Source of the DNA: Cytophagales bacterium
GTDB taxonomy: Bacteria; Bacteroidota; Bacteroidia; Cytophagales; Microscillaceae
Direction of reading: 5' to 3'
Length of the DNA stretch: 64,000 nucleotides
Assembly: GCA_013298075.1 (NCBI GenBank)
Contig: JAAFJG010000003.1
Span: 80,056-144,055 of the forward strand
This document shows, piece by piece, positions 35,825 through 45,541 of this stretch; position 1 is the first letter of the stretch; each line of letters opens with the position of its first letter. A program made the translations under genes and the position numbers. Below the pieces are notes generated by a model. It made no database searches. It had not been told where the DNA came from and worked only from the letters and a program-made list of their open reading frames with translations.

Positions 35825-37285
35825 ATGAAAATACTTGATATATTGGTAGAAAAATTAGATAATAAATACATCACATTAAACATCATTCTCTTGGTGGCTT
35901 TTATTATTAGAATTTATGACATTAATTTTGAAGATTTATGGACAGATGAGATTATTGCCTTATATACTTCTAATCCCGATATTTCTCTGAGAAGAATGTA
36001 TGATGTATTACATTTTTGGGACCAAACCCCACCACTTTATCCCGTTATGTTGTGGTTATGGTTAAAAGTTGTTGGTTTTACAGAATTTCAGGCTCGTTTT
36101 TTTTCTGTTATTGGCGGAATGTTAAGTTTATTGACTATTTATCATCTCATCAAAGAAATATTTAATAGAAAAAATGCCTTATTAGTTGTTTTTATTCTTT
36201 CATTTATCCCCTATCATATTTATTTTTCAAGAGAAGCAAGGTCATATATTTGGGCTTTTTTTATGACTGCTTTAGTATTATATTTATTTGTAAAACAACT
36301 AAAACAATATGATAAAAAATATACAAGGTTTTTATTTATTCTTGTAGGTGGTTTATTTATGCACATGAGCTATTTTAGTTTTTTTGTACATATAGGTTTG
36401 GTTTGTATCATTATTTACTCCTATTTTACCAAACAAATAAAAATTAACTTAAAAAATTGGATAGTAGATTATATATTTGTTGGTGTTTTATTTTTACCAT
36501 GGTTTTTTCAATTTATTAAAATACTTCGTTTTCATAACGGAGAAAATATAGATACTCCCTCTTTTTTATATATTTTAGAAATATTAAATGTATTTTCTGC
36601 TACTATGGCTGGTAGTCATATTTTGATGACTACTTACTTACTTTTGTTAGTTATTTTTTTATACCAAATTATATATCAAAAGAAATCAAAACAATTACCT
36701 ATTTTTTTCTATCTTTTTATAGCGATGTTTCTATTTATTTACGTATTAATGTATATTAAATCAGTCAGAGGAAGGAATATACTTAATTATTTTATGTATA
36801 GTTATGTTATTGTTTTATTTCCAATTTTTTTAGTCATTATAGCAGGGATTTTTAGTCAGTTGAGCAAACAAATTATTGCTTTATTTTTGCTTTTGTTTTT
36901 TGTAGCAAATATTGTAAATTATTCATCTTGGGGCAAGTTAGCATATCATAAAAAATCATCGGAGCCTTACAGAGAGTTAGCACAATTCATAGCAAAATCT
37001 TCTTATGCCAACAAGCCAATATTATGTTCTTCTGCTTATTTACAAGAATTTTATTTTTATAAACTAAAAATGGATAAGCAGTTAGTTAGTTTTATGGACT
37101 TGGATAAAAAAATAAAGCCAACAAAAGATAAATATATGTGGATAATTGATTCATTTGATATGAAATCAGAAATGATGTTGCAGCAAGTAAAACAAAAATT
37201 TTCTATAAAAATAGAACAAACCACACACATAAAAGCAACTACTGGAAAATTTGTATTCAGGGCTTTACTTTTAAAGTTTGAATAA
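35825..37285 (+). CDS. GT-C (family 39/ArnT-like) membrane glycosyltransferase
   Basis: 486 residues from the ATG at 35825 (MKILDILVEKLDNKYITLNI), set in an A-rich tract; an ATG at 35798 is the alternative. There are about ten to twelve hydrophobic helices. The catalytic-type acidic pair of GT39 enzymes is in FEDLWTDEIIALY, with YPVMLWLWLKVVGFTEFQAR and FSREARSYIWA after it. Such enzymes move sugars from polyprenyl carriers on the periplasmic side. It opens a four-gene cluster. Confidence 0.8.
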   Translation: MKILDILVEKLDNKYITLNIILLVAFIIRIYDINFEDLWTDEIIALYTSNPDISLRRMYDVLHFWDQTPPLYPVMLWLWLKVVGFTEFQARFFSVIGGMLSLLTIYHLIKEIFNRKNALLVVFILSFIPYHIYFSREARSYIWAFFMTALVLYLFVKQLKQYDKKYTRFLFILVGGLFMHMSYFSFFVHIGLVCIIIYSYFTKQIKINLKNWIVDYIFVGVLFLPWFFQFIKILRFHNGENIDTPSFLYILEILNVFSATMAGSHILMTTYLLLLVIFLYQIIYQKKSKQLPIFFYLFIAMFLFIYVLMYIKSVRGRNILNYFMYSYVIVLFPIFLVIIAGIFSQLSKQIIALFLLLFFVANIVNYSSWGKLAYHKKSSEPYRELAQFIAKSSYANKPILCSSAYLQEFYFYKLKMDKQLVSFMDLDKKIKPTKDKYMWIIDSFDMKSEMMLQQVKQKFSIKIEQTTHIKATTGKFVFRALLLKFE

Positions 37286-37312
37286 TAAAGATATAATAGA
37301 ATAAAAACATTT

Positions 37313-38374
37313 ATGCACATACTTATTACAGGCGGAGCAGGTTTTGCGGGGTCAAATATAGCTATTAACTTTAAAGAAAAATATCCTCACTATGATATTA
37401 CATGTTTGGATAATTTAAAACGCAGAGGTTCTGAACTTAATTTGCCAAGATTGCAAGCAAGGCAAATTAATTTTGTGCATGCAGACATTAGAAATAATGA
37501 AGATTTACAAGAAATAAAGCCTTTTGATTGCTTAATAGATGCTTCCGCTGAACCTTCTGTATTGGCAGGAATTACTTCCCCAATAGCACAAGTAATCAAT
37601 AATAATTTTTTAGGTACATTAAATTGTCTGGAATTGGCTCAAAAAAATAAAGCCTCTTTTATATTTCTTTCTACAAGCAGAGTTTATCCCATCAAAACTT
37701 TAGAAATGGCTAATTTCATTGAAAAAGAAACTAGATTTGAATGGATAGACGAACAGATATTACAAGGAATTTCCTCTGAAGGTATAGAAGAAAATTTTAA
37801 CTTAGAAGGCTCCCGTTCTTTTTATGGAACTACCAAATTGGCTTCGGAATTGCTTATCCAAGAATACATAGATTTATTAGGAATGAAAGCCGTTATTAAC
37901 AGATGTGGCGTACTTACAGGTGCTTATCAAATGGGTAAAGTTGACCAAGGCGTAATAGTATTGTGGGCAGCAAGGCATTTTTGGAAAAAAGATTTAGGAT
38001 ATTTTGGTTATGGAGGTACAGGCAAACAATTAAGAGATATATTACATATTCAAGATTTATTTGAATTGATAGATTTACAAGTACATCAAATAGATAAATT
38101 TAATAATCATATTTTCAATGTAGGTGGTGGGAAAGACATAAGTGTTTCTTTGCAGGAATTGACGAATATATGCGAAGAAATTTCAGGAAATCATATCAAC
38201 ATCAACAGAATAGTAGAGAATAGAGCCGTAGATTTAAGAATTTATGTTACAAATAACAAAAAAATTACTACCTTTGGAGATTGGAAACCAAAAATTAAAG
38301 TAAAAGAAATTATGGTAGATATATTTCAATGGTTGAAACAAAATGAAAAAATATTGAAACCTATTTTAACATAA
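37313..38374 (+). CDS. NAD-dependent sugar epimerase (CDP-paratose 2-epimerase-like), first paralogue
   Basis: 353 residues, short-chain dehydrogenase fold. NAD-binding GGAGFAGSN (7-15); conserved DASAEPSVLAG, STSRVYP and the catalytic YxxxK in SRSFYGTTKLASE. It resembles TyvE-type epimerases, but the true nucleotide-sugar substrate is unknown. 27 bp after the glycosyltransferase and 11 bp before the next gene. Confidence 0.8.
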   Translation: MHILITGGAGFAGSNIAINFKEKYPHYDITCLDNLKRRGSELNLPRLQARQINFVHADIRNNEDLQEIKPFDCLIDASAEPSVLAGITSPIAQVINNNFLGTLNCLELAQKNKASFIFLSTSRVYPIKTLEMANFIEKETRFEWIDEQILQGISSEGIEENFNLEGSRSFYGTTKLASELLIQEYIDLLGMKAVINRCGVLTGAYQMGKVDQGVIVLWAARHFWKKDLGYFGYGGTGKQLRDILHIQDLFELIDLQVHQIDKFNNHIFNVGGGKDISVSLQELTNICEEISGNHININRIVENRAVDLRIYVTNNKKITTFGDWKPKIKVKEIMVDIFQWLKQNEKILKPILT

Positions 38375-38385
38375 TTAAAATTTTT

Positions 38386-39126
38386 ATGAAACTTAGTGTA
38401 GTTATACCTGCTTATAATGAACAAGAATCCATTATTGAAACTATAGAAATACTTTATAATGTATTGCAAAAATATGAAATACCTCACGAAATTTTGGTAG
38501 TTAATGATAATTCAAAAGATAATACCGAACAGGTATTACAAGAACTTAAATCAAAAATTACTACCTTGAATTATTATACGAACAAAGGTAATAACGGTTT
38601 TGGTTATGCAGTAAGGTATGGACTGGAACGTTTTGATGGAGATTGTGTAGCTATTATGATGGCAGATTTATCAGATGACCCTGAAGACTTGGTAAAATTC
38701 TATAAAGCAATGTTGGAAGGAAATTATGATTGTGTATTTGGCAGTAGATTTATCAAAGGGGGGAAGGTAGTAGATTATCCTAAACACAAATATTGGATAA
38801 ATAGATTAGCAAATTTTATTGTGCGTATTTCTGTGGGTATGCGTTATAATGATACAACTAATGCTTTTAAATTATATAAAAGAGAAACAATGGAAGGTTT
38901 GAAACCTTTTTTATCTCCGCATTTTAATTTAACTTTAGAACTCCCACTCAAAGCAATTGTGAGAGGATATACTTATACAATCTTACCTAACTCTTGGACG
39001 AATAGGAAATATGGCGTATCCAAATTAAAAATAAAAGAAATGGGAAGTCGATATTTTTTTATCCTGCTTTATTGCTTGATTGAAAAATTCTTCTCTAGAG
39101 GTGATTTTAAAAAAAATAAAAAATAA
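38386..39126 (+). CDS. Family 2 glycosyltransferase (polyprenyl-phosphate sugar synthase type)
   Basis: 246 residues, GT-A fold: LSVVIPAYNEQESI at the start, VVNDNSKDNT, and AIMMADLSDDPED supplying the metal-binding aspartates. FGSRFIKGGKVVDYPKHK and FNLTLELPLKAIVRGY resemble DPM1-like enzymes. No membrane helices. It may make the lipid-linked sugar used by the GT-C enzyme. Confidence 0.85.
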   Translation: MKLSVVIPAYNEQESIIETIEILYNVLQKYEIPHEILVVNDNSKDNTEQVLQELKSKITTLNYYTNKGNNGFGYAVRYGLERFDGDCVAIMMADLSDDPEDLVKFYKAMLEGNYDCVFGSRFIKGGKVVDYPKHKYWINRLANFIVRISVGMRYNDTTNAFKLYKRETMEGLKPFLSPHFNLTLELPLKAIVRGYTYTILPNSWTNRKYGVSKLKIKEMGSRYFFILLYCLIEKFFSRGDFKKNKK

Positions 39127-39170
39127 AAAATTTTCTAACTTTAAAATATAAATTCTAAAAAATATAAACA

Positions 39171-40232
39171 ATGAATATAGCAATTATTACAGGTTCAGCA
39201 GGTTTGATAGGAAGTGAATCAGTGAGCTTTTTATCTCCTAAAATGGACTTAATTATTGGCATAGACAATAACCAAAGAGCCTATTTTTTTGGTAAAGAAG
39301 CATCAACTGAATGGAATAAAAATAGAATAGAAGCAAATTATACCAATTATGAACATCATAACATAGACATCAGAAATTATAATGATTTAAAAATAATTTT
39401 TGAAAAATATAATAAAGACATTAAACTTATCATTCATACAGCTGCACAACCAAGCCATGATTGGGCAGCACGTGAACCATTGACAGATTTTACTATCAAT
39501 GCTAACGGAACGCTTAATTTGTTAGAACTTACAAGATTATTCGCAGAAAAAGCAGTTTTTATATTCACATCTACCAATAAAGTTTATGGTGATACCCCTA
39601 ATTTTTTACCTTTGGTTGAGCTAGAAAATCGCTGGGAACTTGACGAAAATCATGCTTATTTTAAAGAAGGAATAGATGAAAATATGTCTATTGACCAGTC
39701 AAAACACTCTCTTTTTGGTGCTTCAAAAGTAGCAGCAGACATCTTAGTGCAAGAATATGGAAAATACTTTAATATGAATACTGGCGTATTTCGTGGAGGT
39801 TGTTTGACAGGACCCCAACATTCAGGAGCGCAATTACATGGTTTTTTGGCTTACTTAATGAAATGTGCCATTACAAAAAATCATTATACTATTTTTGGTT
39901 ATAAAGGCAAACAAGTAAGAGATAATATTCATAGTTGGGATTTAGTAAATATGTTTTGGCATTTTTATCAAAATCCTAAACAAGGAGAGGTTTATAACGC
40001 AGGCGGCGGAAGATTTGCTAACTGCTCTATGAAAGAAGCTATTATTTTATGTGAGGACATTACAGGTAATAAAGTAGATTATTCTTACTCTCAAGATAAT
40101 CGTATCGGCGACCATATTTGGTATATATCTGATTTGAGTAAATTCAAAACACATTATCCTGAGTGGAATTGGAAATATGATTTGAAAGCAACACTCGTAG
40201 AAATGTATGAGAATATGAAAAATAGAGTATAA
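39171..40232 (+). CDS. NAD-dependent sugar epimerase-like protein, second paralogue with Phe in the YxxxK motif
   Basis: 353 residues. NAD-binding [11 protein letters not shown] (7-17), [27 protein letters not shown]. The usual YxxxK catalytic motif reads HSLFGASK, with Phe in place of Tyr. From memory, many close homologues annotated as CDP-paratose 2-epimerases share this FGASK, so it may be a subfamily trait. Last gene of the cluster; pairs with the paralogue at 37313. Confidence 0.8.
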   Translation: MNIAIITGSAGLIGSESVSFLSPKMDLIIGIDNNQRAYFFGKEASTEWNKNRIEANYTNYEHHNIDIRNYNDLKIIFEKYNKDIKLIIHTAAQPSHDWAAREPLTDFTINANGTLNLLELTRLFAEKAVFIFTSTNKVYGDTPNFLPLVELENRWELDENHAYFKEGIDENMSIDQSKHSLFGASKVAADILVQEYGKYFNMNTGVFRGGCLTGPQHSGAQLHGFLAYLMKCAITKNHYTIFGYKGKQVRDNIHSWDLVNMFWHFYQNPKQGEVYNAGGGRFANCSMKEAIILCEDITGNKVDYSYSQDNRIGDHIWYISDLSKFKTHYPEWNWKYDLKATLVEMYENMKNRV

Positions 40233-40286
40233 TTTATTTTCATATTTTTAGTAAAAAAAACAAAAATAGTAATTCTGTTCCAATTT

Positions 40287-40330
40287 CGTTGCAAATTTAT
40301 TTTTTATGTTGAAAAAATAAATTTGCAACG
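40287..40330. repeat. Perfect 19-bp-stem palindrome with TTGCAACG ends
   Basis: CGTTGCAAATTTATTTTTT pairs with its complement around ATGTTG. The outer CGTTGCAA recurs in palindromes near 50903-51060. It could terminate the cassette transcript or be a REP-like element. Confidence 0.6.
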
Positions 40331-40377
40331 ATTTTATTTTAAATCTCTTGCAACTGATTTAGGATACCATCTGTTAT

Positions 40378-40521
40378 TTTATACGAGTTTTGATAGGTAA
40401 ATTGTTCAACTATTTATCTAAAAAAGATTTATTAGTTGATAAAGGTACGATATAATATTTATAAAAAAGACAGAAAAAAGGTATGTTTTCTACTTTATCT
40501 ATCACCGTAATAATAGACGTA
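40378..40521 (+). repeat. 144-bp direct repeat, right copy
   Basis: Matches 35156-35299 with two mismatches. It carries the last 37 codons (minus strand) of the 35188-35454 ORF, then switches abruptly to unrelated sequence. Confidence 0.9.
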
Positions 40522-40560
40522 AATGCGTTGCAAAAAGTTGGTTTTACATACTCCAAGACT

Positions 40561-40602
40561 AAAAACTCTATATTTCATTCATTGAAAATACAGAGTTTTT
40601 TT
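40561..40602. terminator. Bidirectional hairpin terminator
   Basis: AAAAACTCTATATTT pairs with AAAATACAGAGTTTTT, with T runs outside. It could end either plus-strand or minus-strand transcription. Confidence 0.6.
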
Positions 40603-40616
40603 TATTTTTTATCCCA

Positions 40617-40647
40617 TAAAAAAAGCTTCAAATATTATTTTGAAGCC
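40617..40647 (-). terminator. Terminator of tRNA-Leu
   Basis: On the minus strand GGCTTCAAA and TTTGAAGC form the stem, followed by TTTTTTT. 13 bp past the tRNA 3' end. Confidence 0.75.
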
Positions 40648-40660
40648 TATTTATTGTTTG

Positions 40661-40746
40661 TACTAAAAGTGGGAATCGAACCCACACGAGATTTAAGTCT
40701 CACAGGATTTTAAGTCCTGCGCGTCTACCTATTCCGCCATTTCAGC
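40661..40746 (-). tRNA. tRNA-Leu (anticodon TAA)
   Basis: 86 bases. Acceptor arm GCTGAAA/TTTTAGT with discriminator A. The anticodon loop in CAGGACTTAAAATCCTG shows TAA. It has a long class II variable arm (TGAGACTTAAATCTC region) and T arm GTGGGTTCGATTCCCAC. CCA is not encoded. Confidence 0.95.
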
Positions 40747-40762
40747 AAGGAAACAAAAGATG

Positions 40763-40788
40763 AAAAAAGCCCTTCTGAATGGGCTTTT
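40763..40788 (-). terminator. Terminator of tRNA-Gly
   Basis: AAAAGCCC pairs with GGGCTTTT around an 8-base loop, with a T run on the minus strand. It lies between the two tRNAs, so each is probably transcribed separately. Confidence 0.75.
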
Positions 40789-40799
40789 AATATCTTTGG

Positions 40800-40872
40800 A
40801 GCGAAAGACGAGTCTCGAACTCGCGACCTCAACCTTGGCAAGGTTGCGCTCTACCAACTGAGCTACTTTCGC
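40800..40872 (-). tRNA. tRNA-Gly (anticodon GCC)
   Basis: 73 bases. Acceptor GCGAAAG/CTTTCGC; D arm GCTCAGTTGGTAGAGC; anticodon stem-loop CAACCTTGCCAAGGTTG (GCC); T arm with GAGTTCGAGACTC. CCA is not encoded. Confidence 0.96.
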
Positions 40873-41030
40873 ATTTGTAAAGTAATTATTTTGATTACTT
40901 TGTTATTGATAGTGCAAAGGTACTATCTGTAATTTTAATTTCCAAATATTTCTGCATATATTTTTAAATATTTTTTTACTTTTTTTTATTGATATTTTTA
41001 ATACATTGATAATCAATTATTTGTATTTTT

Positions 41031-41696
41031 TTATATTTTAATGACATATAAATTTTCTGCGACTTCTTTCGTAATCATCATTATTTTAGATTGATTTATT
41101 TCAATTTCTAAGGAATCATCATAATCAACTCTTTCCATAATTTTGATATTTGTTTCTAAATTAATTTGTAGTTTATTCAAATATTTTAAAAAAATAGGTG
41201 AATTCTCTTCTACCGCTACTACTTTTAAATTTTCTTGAATCGGTGCATTTTTTAATAATATTCTTTTAATGACTATAAATTCTCCTTTATCATTCGGAAT
41301 CGCATCTCCGTGCGGGTCAAATTGAGGAAATCCTAAAAATTCATCTAATCTTTGAATTAATACATCAGAATCGATATGTTCTAATTGTTCTGCTACAATA
41401 TGCACTTCGTCCCAAGTAAATTTTAGTTTTTCTACCAAAAAAGTTTCCCAAAGTCTGTGTTTTCTAATAATTTTTACAGCCGTTAATTTTCCTAATTCTG
41501 TCAGATTTACGCCTTGATATTTAACATAATTGATGAGTTGTTTGTTAGATAATTTTTTTATCATATCACTCACAGAAGCCGCACTAATATCAATTTTTTT
41601 AGCAATATCATTGGTGCTAATTTCTTGATTATCAATATTTTGCGATAAATGATAAATAGTTTTAAGATAATCTTCTTCTGTTAAACTTAGGTGCAT
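41031..41696 (-). CDS. DtxR/MntR-family metal-dependent transcriptional regulator
   Basis: 221 residues from the ATG at 41696 (MHLSLTEEDYLKTIYHL). Winged helix at about 20-65 (STNDIAKKIDISAASVSDMI); metal-binding dimerisation domain with RHRLWETFLV, AEQLEHIDSDVL and PQFDPHGDAIPN; C-terminal SH3/FeoA-like domain. In Bacteroidota such proteins usually control manganese or iron transport; no transporter is adjacent. Confidence 0.9.
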   Translation of the reverse strand: MHLSLTEEDYLKTIYHLSQNIDNQEISTNDIAKKIDISAASVSDMIKKLSNKQLINYVKYQGVNLTELGKLTAVKIIRKHRLWETFLVEKLKFTWDEVHIVAEQLEHIDSDVLIQRLDEFLGFPQFDPHGDAIPNDKGEFIVIKRILLKNAPIQENLKVVAVEENSPIFLKYLNKLQINLETNIKIMERVDYDDSLEIEINQSKIMMITKEVAENLYVIKI

Positions 41697-41867
41697 TTTG
41701 TTATGAAAATTAAGATGAATAGACAATTAAATCAAAAAACTATACGATTTTTTATACTAATAACTGCTACAAAAGTAAGTTTTTTTTTGAATAGAACAAA
41801 ATATTTGTCTCAATTTTTTGTAAATATTTTATTTTTACTTGGAGTTTTTCTATTGGTTTTAATGTAT

Positions 41868-42968
41868 TTATTTTTTAAATTTTCTACTTACACGCACATC
41901 AAAAAAATTCGCAATGTGTCTATGTGCTTTCAAACTAATGCCAATTCCCCATTTTTGATTAGGGTAATACAAAATACCCCAACGATGATACCAAGCGTCA
42001 AAATAAGGATTATTTTGATAGATATACACGCCAATTTGTTGTGTAAATCTAAATTTTCCTAAAATAAATTGATGTCCAGCCAACAAACCAGCCCGCCAAC
42101 CATCGCCTTTTTCATTGTTTTGTCGCAATCTTTCTACCAATGAACCATCATAATAAATTTCTGTTCCCAAAGATAAAGCACTCAAACGACTGATTTGTTT
42201 ATGAATTTGAAAACTCGTTCCAAATATAAAAAAACGTTGTTTATCGCCAATTTTTGCCTCTTTATTAGATACCCAAACAAATAATTCTTTTTCTACACTT
42301 GCCTTTTTTTTATCAAAAATATTCCTTTCACGCATAGGCAAAGGCGTAGGTTTAGGCGTATAAATCACGCTCAAACTCCCTGTAACCCAATTTATTCCTT
42401 TGTTGGGTTCTTTTACACCGCCATTCGAAATGTGTTGATAATTGCCATACAAACCCATACTCCAAGCATTATTTATCTTAAAATGGCTTCCAATTCCTAC
42501 GCCTAAATATACGCTCAAAGGCAAACTATACGATTGATTGTTAGGATTTTTTTGTATATCATAAGGATTGCTCAACCAAGCACCGCCAAAGGAAGTTCTG
42601 AAAGATAAATCAAAACGGGAACTTAATTTGAAATAAGGTTCTAAAAGATAAGCAAAATTCAAACTGCTACCCAAATATTGATTATCATAATTATTGTATG
42701 CCAAAGAAAAACCTATTTTAGGATAACAATTACAATTTTCCCATACTTTTTTACTGATTTTTTGCCAAATAAAATCGGTTTGAAAAGCAAAAGGTCGAGA
42801 ACCTGCTGTATTTTCAACTGCTTCGGAATGTGCAAAAATACTCCCATAATGAAGTTGCACGCCAATTTTAAAAATATTATTTTTGGTGCTATCTTCTTGG
42901 GCTTTTGTGTAGGTAGAAAAACATAGGAGAAAAATAAGATGATAATAAATTTTAGCGTATTTTTTCAT
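41868..42968 (-). CDS. PagL-like lipid A 3-O-deacylase / acyloxyacyl hydrolase family protein
   Basis: 366 residues from the ATG at 42968 (MKKYAKIYYHLIFLLCF), which gives a signal peptide ending near TKAQ; an in-frame start 30 codons upstream is unlikely. Beta-barrel-type sequence with NYQHISNGGVKEPNKG. The H-x-S-N core matches the PagL active site (His and Ser), and SMGLYGNYQH precedes it. It is longer than PagL (about 170), as usual for the Bacteroidota relatives. Predicted to remove an acyl chain from lipid A in the outer membrane. Confidence 0.7.
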   Translation of the reverse strand: MKKYAKIYYHLIFLLCFSTYTKAQEDSTKNNIFKIGVQLHYGSIFAHSEAVENTAGSRPFAFQTDFIWQKISKKVWENCNCYPKIGFSLAYNNYDNQYLGSSLNFAYLLEPYFKLSSRFDLSFRTSFGGAWLSNPYDIQKNPNNQSYSLPLSVYLGVGIGSHFKINNAWSMGLYGNYQHISNGGVKEPNKGINWVTGSLSVIYTPKPTPLPMRERNIFDKKKASVEKELFVWVSNKEAKIGDKQRFFIFGTSFQIHKQISRLSALSLGTEIYYDGSLVERLRQNNEKGDGWRAGLLAGHQFILGKFRFTQQIGVYIYQNNPYFDAWYHRWGILYYPNQKWGIGISLKAHRHIANFFDVRVSRKFKK

Positions 42969-43073
42969 ACACGTTAAATTATTTTTAATTTTAAAATGTA
43001 AGTGTTTAACTATTTTTTTACTCAAAAATATAATTTGTATGGATAAAAAAATATCCATACAAATTTCTTTTTT

Positions 43074-44270
43074 TTATTTATTATATTGCTTAAAAATACT
43101 TTTTGCTAACGCAGATTTATGTACTTCATCAGCCCCATCATAAATGCGAGAAGGTCTTTCATGTCGCCATAAATGAGAAAGAATGGTATCATCAGAAACG
43201 CCTAATCCGCCGTGAACTTGTATTGCTCTGTCCAAAGTTTCGTGCATAATTTTAGGCACAAAAAACTTAATCATAGAAATTAAATCTTTGACTGAAGCCG
43301 CACCTTTTTCATCAATTTGTCGGGCAGTATCCAAAACCATCAACCTTGCCGCATTGATATTTGCTCTACATTCTGCAATCCAATGTTGTATTACTTGTTT
43401 ATCTGCCAACTTTTCCCCTGCATTTAGTTCTCTTTTGAGTGCATATTTTATCATCATATCTAAGGCTCTTTCTGCAATTCCAACCCAACGCATCGTGTGA
43501 TGAATACGCCCAGGTCCGAGCCTATGTTGTGCCAACGCAAAACCTGCTCCTTCTTGTCCAATTAAATTTTCTTTGGGAACAATACAATTTTCAAATCGTA
43601 ATTCTGCGTGGCTGCTCCAACCTTCGCCTGTATCACCCATCACAGAAATATTACGAACAAATTGATAGCCTTTTGTGTCTGTTGGCACAATAATCATACT
43701 GGCTCTTTGGTGTGGTGGATTTTGTGGATTTGTAACCGCCATTACAATCGCAAAATTTGCTCCATCAGCCGAAGAAGTGTACCATTTGTGTCCATTGATA
43801 ACATAATTATCACGATCTAAAACTGCGGTTGTGCCTAAATTAACAGGATTTGAGCCTGCAAATTCGGGTTCTGTCATCGCAAAACAACTTCTTATTTTTC
43901 CTTCTGTCAAAGGTTTCATAAATTTTTCTTGTTGCATTTCTGTTCCAAATTGATGCAATAATTCATAATTGCCGATGTCTGGTGCTTGACAATTAAACGC
44001 ATAGTGACCAAAAGGAGAAAGGGCTAATACTTCGCTGAGTTGTCCAAATTCCACTAATGAAAGGTCTAAACCGCCTAATTTTTTGGATAAATGCAATCCC
44101 CACAAACCCAATGCGTGAATTTTAGGGCGTTTTTCTTCGATAATAATTTGAGAAATATAATGAAAACCTTTGTGAATATGTTTTTCCAAAGGTATAATTT
44201 CATCTAAAACAAAATTTTTAACTTGCGTTAAAATAGGAGTAAGTCTATCAGTGAGAAATAAATCTGTCAT
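43074..44270 (-). CDS. Acyl-CoA dehydrogenase family protein
   Basis: 398 residues from the ATG at 44270 (MTDLFLTDRLTPILTQV); the upstream frame would need TTG. FAD and substrate motifs: SCFAMTEPEFAGSNPVNLGT, YVINGHKWYTSSADGANFAI and the C-terminal IQVHGGLGVSDDTILSHLWR. The length and the LGPGRIHHTMRWVGIAERAL segment fit the plant IBR3/ACAD10-11-like subfamily. Monocistronic. Confidence 0.9.
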   Translation of the reverse strand: MTDLFLTDRLTPILTQVKNFVLDEIIPLEKHIHKGFHYISQIIIEEKRPKIHALGLWGLHLSKKLGGLDLSLVEFGQLSEVLALSPFGHYAFNCQAPDIGNYELLHQFGTEMQQEKFMKPLTEGKIRSCFAMTEPEFAGSNPVNLGTTAVLDRDNYVINGHKWYTSSADGANFAIVMAVTNPQNPPHQRASMIIVPTDTKGYQFVRNISVMGDTGEGWSSHAELRFENCIVPKENLIGQEGAGFALAQHRLGPGRIHHTMRWVGIAERALDMMIKYALKRELNAGEKLADKQVIQHWIAECRANINAARLMVLDTARQIDEKGAASVKDLISMIKFFVPKIMHETLDRAIQVHGGLGVSDDTILSHLWRHERPSRIYDGADEVHKSALAKSIFKQYNK

Positions 44271-44372
44271 ATTTTTATTTTTTGAAAGGGATTTTTTTTT
44301 ATCCTGCAAATATAATCAAAAAAAAAAAAATATCATAAAATAAGAAAAAAATATTGAGTGAGATTTATAGTT

Positions 44373-45068
44373 TTAGTCTAATAAATTATATAAAATTTGT
44401 AGTTGAATACTACCTGTTAATCTATTAGGTCTATCTTCGTCATTAATTGAAAGCAAGGTACGTCCCATTCCTACTGTATAACCATAAGGTATGCCCACAT
44501 ATTCGGGTGGAGTGGCAGCACGACTTTCATTTTCAAATGATAACATATAAGTAGGATTTATGCCAAGTGACATATAAAATTTTTTAGAAAAATTATGGAC
44601 GTATTGAAATTTTACATCTATAGCAGTTGCTTTCAAAAAGCCACGAGAATAAGTAGTTGTATAATCACCAAATATATTTCCTTTTATTTTTACATCAAAT
44701 ATTTCTTTGCTTTCGCTTGCAATAAAACCCATTCCCATACTAAAAAAATCTTTGTTAAGTGTATAGGTCAAAAAATTTACTCCAACTCGTCCATAATAAC
44801 CAATATTTCTATATCTATCAATATTTGGAATAGACCTTTTCATGCCCATTTGTGTATACCCGCCCTCCAATTCAAAAAGAAATTTATCGTATTTATATTT
44901 TATGATTGGGTCAATGCTATATCCATTAGAAAGAGCGTTATACAACAATCTTGTAGTGTTTATTCCTACTAATAATTGTGTTTTTTTTGTATTGATTTTT
45001 TGGTCTTGTGCCTGTATTTTGATACAAAATAAAGACAATAACGCAATAAGATAATATTTTTTCATCAT
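44373..45068 (-). CDS. DUF6048-like outer-membrane beta-barrel protein
   Basis: 231 residues with signal peptide (MMKKYYLIALLSLFCIKIQA). Barrel-like strands follow (ELEGGYTQMGMKRSI, YYGRVGVNFLTY, DVKFQYVHNF), ending LQILYNLLD. It appears to be the DUF6048 partner of DUF6452 lipoproteins, as at other Bacteroidota loci; the assignment is from memory of the family. 11 bp after the second DUF6452-like gene. Confidence 0.6.
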   Translation of the reverse strand: MMKKYYLIALLSLFCIKIQAQDQKINTKKTQLLVGINTTRLLYNALSNGYSIDPIIKYKYDKFLFELEGGYTQMGMKRSIPNIDRYRNIGYYGRVGVNFLTYTLNKDFFSMGMGFIASESKEIFDVKIKGNIFGDYTTTYSRGFLKATAIDVKFQYVHNFSKKFYMSLGINPTYMLSFENESRAATPPEYVGIPYGYTVGMGRTLLSINDEDRPNRLTGSIQLQILYNLLD

Positions 45069-45079
45069 TTTTTTGTTTT

Positions 45080-45511
45080 TTAATTGATAATTATTTGCAT
45101 TCCTCTGGTAGAAAGTTGATATAATAAACCTAAACTACTTTCTGAATTTACTTGTTTGGGTTGATTTATATGCATTCGAAATCCACAAATGTTACTTACA
45201 AATACGCTTTTTCTTGTATAACTCACTGTAAAAAAATAAACTTGTCCATTATTTAACCTAATAAAATATTTAGTTTTATCTCGAGTTAAATCTAAAGGCA
45301 TTAAATATAAACCATTTTCATTTTTTTCTATTTCTTTCATAGAATTTTCTACGCTTATTTGTTGTATAAGTGGATAAATATTTTGTCCAGATTGCGTAAT
45401 AATCTCCAATATAGAAGTGGGTTCTTTGTCATCTCCATCACAGCCATTAGACTTACAACTAACTAATAAAAGAACTAGAAATAAATAAAATATTATTTTG
45501 TTTAGTGTCAT
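45080..45511 (-). CDS. DUF6452-like lipoprotein, second copy
   Basis: 143 residues. Lipobox LLLVSC, then a short domain. ENGLYLMPLDLTRDKTKYFI and YTRKSVFVSNICGFRM are shared with the gene just upstream, so the two are tandem paralogues. Probably anchored in the membrane facing the periplasm and acting with the DUF6048 protein. Molecular role unknown. Confidence 0.65.
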   Translation of the reverse strand: MTLNKIIFYLFLVLLLVSCKSNGCDGDDKEPTSILEIITQSGQNIYPLIQQISVENSMKEIEKNENGLYLMPLDLTRDKTKYFIRLNNGQVYFFTVSYTRKSVFVSNICGFRMHINQPKQVNSESSLGLLYQLSTRGMQIIIN

Positions 45512-45541
45512 TTTTTACTTTTTAATTGGTAAATATATTTT

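Larger units (their letters stand above)
40233..40660. other. Non-coding region between glycan cassette and tRNA-Leu
   Basis: Contains a hairpin at 40287-40330, the right 144-bp repeat (40378-40521) and two terminators (40561-40602, 40617-40647). No gene seen. Confidence 0.6.

Noticed and set aside
40483..40713. 76-codon plus-strand ORF
   Set aside because: Runs through terminators and antisense to tRNA-Leu.
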